Source: JAVBRA01 sp031548435 (lineage in GTDB: Bacteria; Bacteroidota; Bacteroidia; Bacteroidales; Rikenellaceae). From it: a DNA stretch of 64,000 nucleotides. Positions 1 through 7,586 of the stretch are shown here, piece by piece (within the stretch, counting starts at the first letter, position 1; the number at the start of each line of letters is the position of its first letter). Below the pieces are notes generated by a model, which saw only the letters and a list, made by a program, of their open reading frames with translations, did no database searches and was not told where the DNA came from. The translations under genes were made by a program, and so were the position numbers. The stretch covers positions 26,013 to 90,012 of the forward strand of contig JAVBRA010000008.1 in assembly GCA_031548435.1 (NCBI GenBank). Direction: 5' to 3'.

Positions 1-712
1 GGCCGTTCTCCATCTTGTAGCAAACCACTATCGGAAGTTTGTGAACCGAATAAACCATCGTGCCGTTGTGCGTGCGGAGCTTCCCGTTCAGCCCGGTTCG
101 TTGCCCCGACCACGACAGTTTTTCGTTCAGGGGCGGGTCGCCGAAGTGCCCGATCAGGTTCATCCGGCTGTCGTAGAGCGCAAAGAACTCGCCTTGGCCC
201 AGGTAGGCGCCACCGACAAAATGGTCTTTGTCGAGCATGGAGATATTATAGGGTTCGAACATCATTTCATCGGTCATCAACGACTCGAATTTCAGCCGTT
301 CTTTTTCCTCTACTATCACCGAATCGCCTGCGACCGACACCTCCATCATAGCTATCTCGCGCAGGTTAATGTTCTGGATGACAAGCTTATTATCCATGGC
401 CGAAATGATTTCCGGATTAATAAATTCCCGCGGCCCGCGGCCAATCGTTCCGAATTGCCCGACCAGTTGCATGTCGCGGTCGATGGAATAGATTTGTCCG
501 AAGCATCCTTCGTTGCCCGGAATTCTGGCCGAAGGCAGAAACAGCAGGGAGTCCTTGACAAACAGATTGTGGGGATAATATGTATAGGGTTCCGTCGCGT
601 ACTCCTTGTGTTTGAGGTCGAATTGCCTGCTGAAACCGGGATGCTCCTTCTTTTCCGGCTTGCAGGAAAAAAGAACGATCAGACAAAAAAAGAGATACAA
701 TACGTTTTTCAT
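1..712 (-). CDS. 6-bladed beta-propeller lipoprotein, C-terminus cut by window edge
   Basis: This frame is open from an ATG at 712 to the left edge, giving 237 codons with no stop. It begins with a lipoprotein signal (MKNVLYLFFCLIVLFSC, lipobox LFSC, Cys17), so the product should be an anchored envelope lipoprotein. Around residues 95-101 it carries GRGPREF, the motif I associate with the Bacteroidetes 6-bladed beta-propeller (BF4221/TolB-like) family; the two propeller genes at 12918-14980 carry GRGPDE and GRGGGE at the same place. It lies 60 nt downstream of an NVEALA peptide gene on the same strand, with a hairpin between them. A ligand- or peptide-binding role is inference. About one third of the protein is missing from the window. 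Confidence 0.82.
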   Translation of the reverse strand, partial: MKNVLYLFFCLIVLFSCKPEKKEHPGFSRQFDLKHKEYATEPYTYYPHNLFVKDSLLFLPSARIPGNEGCFGQIYSIDRDMQLVGQFGTIGRGPREFINPEIISAMDNKLVIQNINLREIAMMEVSVAGDSVIVEEKERLKFESLMTDEMMFEPYNISMLDKDHFVGGAYLGQGEFFALYDSRMNLIGHFGDPPLNEKLSWSGQRTGLNGKLRTHNGTMVYSVHKLPIVVCYKMENG

Positions 713-737
713 ATCATTCAGATTGGAGAAAATTCTG

Positions 738-764
738 AAGGGCCTTGCTCTATGCAAGGCCCTT
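738..764 (-). terminator. Intergenic hairpin between NVEALA gene and propeller gene
   Basis: A perfect 10-bp stem (738-747 with 755-764) encloses a 7-nt loop. It sits between the stop of the NVEALA gene and the start of the downstream propeller gene. There is no clear U-run, so it may protect the upstream mRNA or partially terminate, making peptide message more abundant than propeller message. Confidence 0.6.
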
Positions 765-772
765 GTCGAAAA

Positions 773-1024
773 TTAGTCAGGAATAATGATCCAGTTCACA
801 CCCGGCCACATCACGACTTCCATGGGTTTGCCAGGAGAAAAGATCCATTGCTCGCACTCTTTTACCGGAGCGGAATAACAACTTTCCCCATTATAATCCT
901 CGGTCTGGGTCAACGCCTCCAGATTTCGTTCGAGCAGGCTGTTCGGGTTCGACTTCGCTTTCAGCACAAGGGCGAAAGCAACAGCACATACAAGCAGAGG
1001 TGCTGCGTAAATGATTTTTTTCAT
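773..1024 (-). CDS. NVEALA-family small exported peptide
   Basis: This 83-residue product starts with an N-terminal export signal (MKKIIYAAPLLVCAVAFALV). Near residues 33-39 it has RNLEALT, a close variant of the NVEAL(A/T) motif that defines the Bacteroidetes NVEALA family. The C-terminal part after the motif has two cysteines and two Trp residues and ends WIIIPD. The ATG at 1024 is the only start that gives a signal sequence. It is followed by a hairpin and a propeller lipoprotein gene, the same order as at 15279-13943. The family function is unknown; a secreted peptide released after the LEALT segment is inference. Confidence 0.75.
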   Translation of the reverse strand: MKKIIYAAPLLVCAVAFALVLKAKSNPNSLLERNLEALTQTEDYNGESCYSAPVKECEQWIFSPGKPMEVVMWPGVNWIIIPD

Positions 1025-1204
1025 AATAATAACGTTTTAAAAGGTTTTTATTATGTAAAATCCACTCAAAATGAATGAATACACAATGATAATAAAAATA
1101 ATGTAACCCACAAAAAATTTCGATAAAATATTTCACGACCCGCGAAAAAAGCGCCTCCTTCCCCATTTCGCTCCGGGATATGGCGCGGCGCGCGAATTAT
1201 TCGT

Positions 1205-1212
1205 TATCTTTG
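1205..1212 (+). promoter_or_regulatory. -7 box TATCTTTG upstream of uvrB
   Basis: The sequence matches the Bacteroidetes TAnnTTTG -7 element. A transcript starting about 7 nt downstream would begin around 1219, which excludes the GTG at 1212 as a start and supports the ATG at 1233. No good TTTG -33 box is seen. Confidence 0.6.
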
Positions 1213-1232
1213 TGTTTCTTAACGTGCAAACG

Positions 1233-3260
1233 ATGGATTTCAGGTTAGTGTCCGAATACAAGCCCGAGGGCGACCAGCCCGAAGCGATCGAAGGGCTCAC
1301 CAACGCCATGCGGCAGGGGGTGAAGCACTCGACGCTGCTGGGGGTGACCGGGTCGGGCAAGACGTTCACCATCGCCAACGTGGTGGCCAACATCAACTGC
1401 CCCACGCTGGTCATCAGCCACAACAAGACGCTCGCCGCCCAGCTTTACAGCGAGTTCAAGTCGTTTTTTCCCGACAACGCGGTGGAGTATTTCGTGTCGT
1501 ACTACGACTACTACCAGCCCGAGGCCTACCTTCCCTCGACCGACACCTACATCGAGAAAGACCTGGCCATCAACGAACAGCTCGACCAGATGCGCCTGAG
1601 CGCCACCTCGGCCCTGCTTTCGGGGCGCAGGGACGTGCTGGTGGTGTCGTCCGTGTCGTGCCTATACGGCATCGGCAATCCGCAGGATTTTCACAACACG
1701 GTCATCGAGCTGTCGGTGGGGCAGCAAATTACACGAAACAAACTGCTCCACATGCTGGTCGACGCCATGTATTCGCGCAGCGAGGCCGAATTCACGCGCG
1801 GCACATTCCGCGTCAGCGGCGACAACGTCGATATCCATGTGGCCTACGGCGACCTGTGCTACCGCATCACCTTCTGGGGCAACGAGATCGAGTCGCTCTC
1901 GGTCATCAACCCCGGAACCGGGCAGCGGATCTCGTCGACCGACCGGGCGGCCATCTTTCCGGCCAACATCTTCATCACCAACAAAAGCCGAATCCAGGAC
2001 GCGATCAGGATGATACAAGACGACATGGTATCACAATGCGCCCATTTCATGTCCATCGGCAAGGTCGAAGAGGCCAAGCGGCTGCAAAAACGCACCGAAT
2101 ACGACCTGGAAATGATCCGCGAACTGGGCTACTGCTCGGGCATCGAAAACTATTCGCGCTATTTCGACGGGCGCCCGCCTGGAAGCCGCCCGTTCTGCCT
2201 GCTGGACTATTTTCCGGACGATTTTCTGGTGATCATCGACGAGAGCCACGTCACCATTCCGCAGATCCGGGCCATGTACGGGGGAGACCGCTCGCGCAAG
2301 GTCAACCTGGTCGATTTCGGGTTCCGCCTGCCGGCCGCCGTCGACAACCGCCCGCTGACGTTCGAAGAGTTCGACTCGCTGCTGAACCAGACCATTTACG
2401 TCAGCGCCACCCCGGCCGACTACGAGTTGATCAAGTCCGAGGGGATCGTGGTGGAACAGGTGGTTCGCCCCACCGGGCTGCTCGACCCGCCCATCGACGT
2501 GCGCCCGACCTACAACCAGATCGACGACATATTGGAAGAGGTGGCGCAGTGCACCGAAAAGAACGAGCGGGTGCTCATCACCACACTCACCAAGCGCATG
2601 GCCGAGGAGATGTCGAAATACCTCGACCGCTCGGGCGTGCGCAGCCGCTACATCCACTCGGACGTCGACACCATCGAGCGCATCGAGATCCTCGAAGGGC
2701 TGCGCAAGGGCGAGTACGAGGTGCTGGTGGGCGTGAACCTGCTGCGCGAGGGGCTCGATATTCCCGAGGTGTCGCTGGTGATCATCATGGACGCCGACAA
2801 GGAAGGATTCCTGCGCTCGGCCCGCTCGATGACCCAGACCGCCGGACGCGCAGCCCGCAACGTCAACGGCCGCGTGATCATGTATGCCGACAAGGTGACC
2901 GACTCGATGAATATGACCATCAGCGAAACCAACCGCCGCCGCGAAAAACAGATGGAATACAACCGCCGCCACGGCATCACCCCCACCCAGATCGTCAAGG
3001 AGATCAAGGGATCGCTGAAGCCGGGCAGCCCCGAGGCGAAGAAAATCGCCTTCTATTCCGACAACGCCGACATGGCCGTCGCCGCCGATCCGGTGATGTC
3101 GTACCTGATCGAAGAAGATATCGAGAAAGCCATCGCCGCCGCCCGCACCTCAATGGAAGAGGCGGCCCGCGAACTCGACTTCCTTACCGCCGCCAGGTAC
3201 CGCGACGAGATGTTCCGCCTGCAGGAGATCGCCGCCAGGCGGAACCACAAGCACCCTTGA
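1233..3260 (+). CDS. uvrB: UvrABC system protein B (excinuclease)
   Basis: This is the 675-residue damage-loading helicase-like subunit of nucleotide excision repair. Visible features are Walker A GVTGSGKT at residues 37-44, the beta-hairpin segment YYDYYQPEAYLP near 94, the DESH Walker B box at 336-339, motif VI QTAGRAARN, and a C-terminal UVR domain (MEEAARELDFLTAARYRDEM) that contacts UvrC. Length and domain order are normal. The ATG at 1233 is chosen over an in-frame GTG at 1212 because the GTG overlaps the -7 box. No uvrA or uvrC is nearby. Confidence 0.98.
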   Translation: MDFRLVSEYKPEGDQPEAIEGLTNAMRQGVKHSTLLGVTGSGKTFTIANVVANINCPTLVISHNKTLAAQLYSEFKSFFPDNAVEYFVSYYDYYQPEAYLPSTDTYIEKDLAINEQLDQMRLSATSALLSGRRDVLVVSSVSCLYGIGNPQDFHNTVIELSVGQQITRNKLLHMLVDAMYSRSEAEFTRGTFRVSGDNVDIHVAYGDLCYRITFWGNEIESLSVINPGTGQRISSTDRAAIFPANIFITNKSRIQDAIRMIQDDMVSQCAHFMSIGKVEEAKRLQKRTEYDLEMIRELGYCSGIENYSRYFDGRPPGSRPFCLLDYFPDDFLVIIDESHVTIPQIRAMYGGDRSRKVNLVDFGFRLPAAVDNRPLTFEEFDSLLNQTIYVSATPADYELIKSEGIVVEQVVRPTGLLDPPIDVRPTYNQIDDILEEVAQCTEKNERVLITTLTKRMAEEMSKYLDRSGVRSRYIHSDVDTIERIEILEGLRKGEYEVLVGVNLLREGLDIPEVSLVIIMDADKEGFLRSARSMTQTAGRAARNVNGRVIMYADKVTDSMNMTISETNRRREKQMEYNRRHGITPTQIVKEIKGSLKPGSPEAKKIAFYSDNADMAVAADPVMSYLIEEDIEKAIAAARTSMEEAARELDFLTAARYRDEMFRLQEIAARRNHKHP

Positions 3261-3446
3261 CGGCAAAGAGGCCGTCTCATTTTAAGTTCGCTTGTGAGAG
3301 GATAATAGTTTCTGACCAAGACCCCCGGACGAAAACAGAAGCGCCGCACGCTCCCGAACGCGATGAAATCAATCCATCGCCTAACAGACAATTCTCGTAT
3401 ATTTTTTTATCTTTTGCAATAATCGCGTTATTCGTCGGAAATTTAT

Positions 3447-3454
3447 TATATTTA
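3447..3454 (+). promoter_or_regulatory. Possible -7 box TATATTTA
   Basis: This is a near-consensus TAnnTTTG element (last base A) 28 nt before the start of the MG2/plug protein at 3483. The 222-nt intergenic stretch 3261-3482 holds nothing else that I recognise. Confidence 0.4.
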
Positions 3455-3482
3455 CAACCAAGTCATCTAAAATAGGCGGCCA

Positions 3483-6170
3483 ATGAAGAAGTTCACGTTT
3501 TTTTTGATCGCTGCATCGCTGTTCTCGGCAGTCGGCGCATTCGCGCCTCAAAAAGAGGACGTTTCCGGCTTTTTCCAGAAGAATCTTTCCTCACTAAACT
3601 CGACCTATAAGCAGGAGAAAATATACCTCCACACCGACCGCGCCCGGTACGGCCTGGGCGACACCGTCTGGTTCCGCGCCTATCTGGTCGACGCCCTGTC
3701 GAACGCTCCCAATACCCTGAGCCGGTATGTTTATGTCGAATTGATCGACGACATTGACTCGGTGTTGGTTCGTAAAATGATCCGGCCCGATTCGCTCGGC
3801 GTCTTTTATGGCGAGATCGCACTCCCCGAGGGGCTCGAAAAGGGCCGGCACTACCTCCGTTCGTACACCCGGAACATGACCCGGCAGGGAGAGGCATTTC
3901 CTTACGAATCCCCGCTGGAGATCGACTTTGTCAACTTCAACAACATTTTCTCGAAGATAAAATACAACGACGACGGCAGTGCCGACATCGCCTTCGTCGA
4001 TTACAAACTGGATCCCTATGCCAAGGCCCGGGTCAAGGTCACGATCCACGACCCCCTGCGCAAAGATCTGGAACAAACCCACCGCACCGACCGCAAGGGC
4101 GTCATCCATCTGGCGCGTGTCACCCGCAACGATTTCGACCGCATCGACGTGGAGATCAACAACGACTCGGTGTGGTATTTCAGCCGGTTTCTGATCCCGG
4201 AGCAGATCAACGGCCTCGACGTGCAGTTTTTCCCCGAGGGGGGCGACCTGATCGCCGGAGTGCAGCAACGCGTGTACTTCAAGGCGGTGGGGAGCGACGG
4301 GTTCCACGTCGATGTGAGCGGGGCCGTCTACGACGCTTCGGGCAGCAAGGCGGCGGACATCGCTTCCGAATACAAGGGCATGGGGTCGTTCGTGATAACG
4401 CCGCGCCAGGGAGAAACTTACACCGCCAGGATCATAAACAGCACCGGGCAAGAAACCTCGGTCATCCTCCCTGCGTCCATGGGGACGGCCTGTGTGGTGT
4501 CGGCTTCGATCGACGGAGGGCGGATACACTATGATATTCTCGGCGGCAACGCCTCGGGCCTGCATCTGGCGGCTGTCAGCGGCAACTCGCTGGTGACGGC
4601 GGTTCCCGTCACTTCCAACACAGGAACGCTCGATGCGTCCGACGCCCCGGCCGGCATTCTTGCACTGGTGCTCACCGACGGCGCCTCGCAGGTCTATTCC
4701 CAACGGCTGTTGTTCGTGCAGCCCGCAAAACAGCAGGCGCAGATCACGCCCGACAACCGCAACTACGCCGCCAGGGAAAAAATCGCGCTCGACATCGAAC
4801 TGCGCGACAATGCCGGACAACCCCTGGTCGGCGTTTACTCGCTTGCGGTCACCGACAACTCACTGGTCGAACGGCATTTCCCGGCCACGGGCAACATCGT
4901 TTCGAACCTGCTGTTGTCGTCGCACATCAGGGGACACGTCGAAGATCCCGACGACTTCCTCAAAGACGGAGACATGACTTCGGCCCGCAAGGTCGACCTG
5001 CTGCTTTCGACCCAAGGATGGACAAAATATTTCAACCCCCATCTGCTGATGGGCCGGTACAACATCCCGGCCTACTCGCCCCAGCGGACGATGGTCGCAA
5101 CCGGAATGGTCAGAACCCTGAGCAAGGGCCCGGCCAAGAACGCGACAGTCATTCTGAGTTCGAATTGCGGCGATCTGTCGAACAACGACGTTGACCTGGT
5201 CACCCAGACCGACGACGAAGGCCGGTTCGCTTTTCCGTTCCTGGAAACCCAGGAAGATGTGACGTTCCTGTCCATGGCCCGGACAAAGGGGAACCTCGAA
5301 GCGGAGGTACTCTTCGACCGGCAGGAGGCGTGGCGCAGTCCGCTCTCCATCGCCAAGCCCCTGAACAGGGACAAGTTCCCGGTGATCGACCGGATCGAGT
5401 CGATCGAGTCCGGCGGCGACACCATCCTGACCTATTACTACAAAAACGGGGAGAAGGTGTACGTGATGCCCATGCTCAACTTCCGCGCACCCATGTTCAA
5501 CAGAAGCTGGAGGCCGTCGGCACAGATCGAACCATCGCGCGGCAGGGTGGGATTCATCGTGCGGGAGAGCGACCTGAAGAACAACAACGCCTATTCGCTG
5601 ATGGATTACCTCTACCGCAGTTACAACTATATGTTTTCCAGCGGAACCTATCCGCTCAAGCTGAAGATGGCGTTCGTGTTCAACGACATGGTATATCCTG
5701 ATGATATCGGGTCGGAGTGGGCCAACGACATTCCGCTCTCTTACATCGACCGGATCGACGTCTACAGGCCCGGCAGGAACGGCCATCCGGCACCCGACGA
5801 GGCAAGCGCCGTCGCCCTGTATGGCAAAGAGGCGCTCAACGGAGCGATTGTCGTATGGCTCAAAGGCCCGCTGGGCGATTATCCTAAGTTTCACGACTAC
5901 ATCCGGATTGTCGGATTGATGGGCTATACCGACCCGACGCAGTTCTACGTCCCCAAATACGAGATCGACAAAAACCTGCGCAACGGCGAACCCGATCCGC
6001 GCACCTCGACCGTTTACTGGTCGCCCGCCGTGGAAACCGACGGGGAGGGCAAAGCCCGGGTCGAGTTCTACTCGGCCGACCGTCCCGCCACCTATACCGT
6101 CACGCTCGAAGGGGTGTCGGACAGCGGCGTGCCGGTGGTCAAACAGCAGTCGGTGACCCGGAATAAATAA
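3483..6170 (+). CDS. Large exported protein with MG2-like N-terminus and TonB-plug-like C-terminal region
   Basis: This 895-residue protein has a signal peptide (MKKFTFFLIAASLFSAVGAFA). Residues about 42-130 (KIYLHTDRARYGLGDTVWFRAYL) resemble the MG2 domain of alpha-2-macroglobulin-like proteins. Further beta-rich segments follow. Around residues 755-800 the text SYIDRIDVYRPG...ALYGKEALNGAIVVW resembles the end of a TonB-receptor plug, where the usual pattern is 'IERIEVLKG..ALYG..A.NGVIVI'. No C-terminal beta-barrel follows; the last 60 residues look like another beta-sandwich. Similar MG2/plug chimeras occur in Bacteroidetes without an assigned function. An envelope location is likely. It is monocistronic, followed by a strong bidirectional terminator. 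Confidence 0.75.
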   Translation: MKKFTFFLIAASLFSAVGAFAPQKEDVSGFFQKNLSSLNSTYKQEKIYLHTDRARYGLGDTVWFRAYLVDALSNAPNTLSRYVYVELIDDIDSVLVRKMIRPDSLGVFYGEIALPEGLEKGRHYLRSYTRNMTRQGEAFPYESPLEIDFVNFNNIFSKIKYNDDGSADIAFVDYKLDPYAKARVKVTIHDPLRKDLEQTHRTDRKGVIHLARVTRNDFDRIDVEINNDSVWYFSRFLIPEQINGLDVQFFPEGGDLIAGVQQRVYFKAVGSDGFHVDVSGAVYDASGSKAADIASEYKGMGSFVITPRQGETYTARIINSTGQETSVILPASMGTACVVSASIDGGRIHYDILGGNASGLHLAAVSGNSLVTAVPVTSNTGTLDASDAPAGILALVLTDGASQVYSQRLLFVQPAKQQAQITPDNRNYAAREKIALDIELRDNAGQPLVGVYSLAVTDNSLVERHFPATGNIVSNLLLSSHIRGHVEDPDDFLKDGDMTSARKVDLLLSTQGWTKYFNPHLLMGRYNIPAYSPQRTMVATGMVRTLSKGPAKNATVILSSNCGDLSNNDVDLVTQTDDEGRFAFPFLETQEDVTFLSMARTKGNLEAEVLFDRQEAWRSPLSIAKPLNRDKFPVIDRIESIESGGDTILTYYYKNGEKVYVMPMLNFRAPMFNRSWRPSAQIEPSRGRVGFIVRESDLKNNNAYSLMDYLYRSYNYMFSSGTYPLKLKMAFVFNDMVYPDDIGSEWANDIPLSYIDRIDVYRPGRNGHPAPDEASAVALYGKEALNGAIVVWLKGPLGDYPKFHDYIRIVGLMGYTDPTQFYVPKYEIDKNLRNGEPDPRTSTVYWSPAVETDGEGKARVEFYSADRPATYTVTLEGVSDSGVPVVKQQSVTRNK

Positions 6171-6231
6171 CAGTTACAGTTCTGCAAAAGGCCGGCAGAG
6201 AATCCCCGGAGCGACGGCACTGAGAAGACGA

Positions 6232-6266
6232 GATCCCTTCTTTCATCTAAAATGAAAGAAGGGATC
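6232..6266. terminator. Bidirectional terminator hairpin
   Basis: A perfect 15-bp stem (6232-6246 with 6252-6266) with a 5-nt loop lies between two convergent genes (stops at 6170 plus and 6283 minus). Confidence 0.8.
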
Positions 6267-6282
6267 CGTTCATATGGACTGA

Positions 6283-7089
6283 TTACTCCAGACCGCGCAC
6301 CAGCAAGCGGGAGGCTTCGGCGGGAGGGAATGCCTTTCGGAATGAGATGGCATATTCCCGCACGATGGACGCGCGGGCCGACCAGGCTGCCGCATATTTT
6401 TTTGCCGCATCGGGCCCCGACCCGCGCGACACCCCGTCCGAGACCATCAGCACACGGATGCCCGACAGGGTTTCGAGCGAAGCGTTCAATTCGGCCCGAT
6501 AGAGCGCATAGAGCGCCACCTGCTCGGGATCCATTGCATCCGGATCGGGAACAGACTCCGGCAGCACCGTGCTGTCGGCCGGCGATTCCGCATATTCATA
6601 TTGAACCACAAACGCTTTAGCAGCGACATCAGGCGGAAGCATGCGGGCGAACTTGCGGGCAAAATCGGTCACAATGGCGGCCTGCCGCGAAAAAGTGTCG
6701 GCAAGGTCCTCTGTGAGGGCCGTATAGGTGGCGTTGTTAGCCGGACGCGCGGCCACACTGTCGCACAACGCCGTGCGGTCGGCCGCCACCTGGCTCCACT
6801 GCTGCCGGTATTGCATATACACCGGCCAAAACCCGCGGCTTTGTTCGGAAGAGAGATGGAGAAAGGTCGAAATGAACGCCGTCTCGGCGGGAGCGATCTC
6901 CACCGGCATGGCCTTGCCCACCCCTTCATATCCCTCCTCCCGCACCCGGTCGCCGAAACGGGTGATCTTGAACACGCCGTAGCTCATGCCGGCAAACACC
7001 GCAAACACCGCCACAAAGCCCAGCATCGACCGGAACATCTGTTTTTTCGGGGTTTCTCTTTTATCGGGAGAAGTCGAGTTTTCGTCCAT
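6283..7089 (-). CDS. Unknown membrane-anchored helical protein
   Basis: I do not recognise a family in this 268-residue protein. It has a charged cytoplasmic N-terminus, one membrane segment at about residues 21-38 (FRSMLGFVAVFAVFAGMSYGV), and a long Ala/Arg/Glu-rich, probably helical periplasmic part. The ATG at 7089 is chosen because a TATCTTTA -7 box lies about 20 nt upstream; the frame is open much further upstream, but that extension runs through the FISUMP remnant in another frame and is compositionally odd. It is transcribed alone and converges on the gene ending at 6170. Confidence 0.7.
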   Translation of the reverse strand: MDENSTSPDKRETPKKQMFRSMLGFVAVFAVFAGMSYGVFKITRFGDRVREEGYEGVGKAMPVEIAPAETAFISTFLHLSSEQSRGFWPVYMQYRQQWSQVAADRTALCDSVAARPANNATYTALTEDLADTFSRQAAIVTDFARKFARMLPPDVAAKAFVVQYEYAESPADSTVLPESVPDPDAMDPEQVALYALYRAELNASLETLSGIRVLMVSDGVSRGSGPDAAKKYAAAWSARASIVREYAISFRKAFPPAEASRLLVRGLE

Positions 7090-7107
7090 TATCTGAAAAA
7101 TTAGCGA

Positions 7108-7115
7108 TAAAGATA
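7108..7115 (-). promoter_or_regulatory. -7 box TATCTTTA for the 6283-7089 gene
   Basis: Near-consensus TAnnTTTG on the minus strand, just upstream of the ATG at 7089; it fixes the choice of start. Confidence 0.5.
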
Positions 7116-7200
7116 GCGAATATTTCGGGAGGATCGGCCGCTTTCCGGTTATCGTCCCCAACACGAAAAACATGCCCGACAACAAAAAGGGCCTGCACCT

Positions 7201-7210
7201 GGGGGGGGGG
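7201..7210 (+). repeat. Homopolymeric G10 tract
   Basis: Ten consecutive G lie in the non-coding stretch 7116-7586, beside the FISUMP remnant. Such tracts are slippage-prone. The rest of the stretch holds only the remnant and no intact gene. Confidence 0.9.
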
Positions 7211-7310
7211 CTGAATTTACAGGAATGCACTCCATGGAGCCGTAACTCCGGGGATTCCGATCCTCTCTTTGCGCGGGAGAATAAATGACCTCCCGTGCAC
7301 CTGTAAACGC

Positions 7311-7505
7311 TTGGAGGCAACGCACCGGGAAACCGCCCGCACGGTTGCCGCCGCTGCTCGGGGAGGCACCTGTGCCGGTGAAAAACAGGCTGCACCCGCC
7401 CGCCGTACCGCTGGGCAACGCAAACCAGTAGTATCCGAAGTCGGAAACGCTGGGCATGCTCCCGGAGATGTAGTGGCGGTACCCGGAGCCGGAAGAAAAA
7501 AGCAA
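7311..7505 (-). pseudogene. Remnant of a FISUMP-domain (Fib_succ_major) protein C-terminus
   Basis: The minus-strand frame from about 7505 to 7311 reads LLFSSGSGYRHY...YYWFALPSGT...NRAGGFPVRCLQ. This follows the C-terminal pattern of the Fibrobacter succinogenes major paralogous domain ('LPAAGYR...YWSSS...NRANGFSVRCV'). The segment upstream in frame is unrelated sequence with no signal peptide, and the frame continues past the usual VRC ending. I therefore read it as a decayed 3' fragment of a surface protein gene rather than a working gene. Confidence 0.6.
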
Positions 7506-7586
7506 TCGCTCGCTGATCGCAAAACAGACGCACGGAACGGCCCTTATGCGAAATTTCATTCCACCGGAACGCAGGCCCTTGATCGA

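Noticed and set aside
41..1078. Plus-strand 345-codon frame opposite the NVEALA and propeller genes
   Set aside because: The minus strand carries two proteins with signal sequences and family motifs; the plus frame has no recognisable domain.
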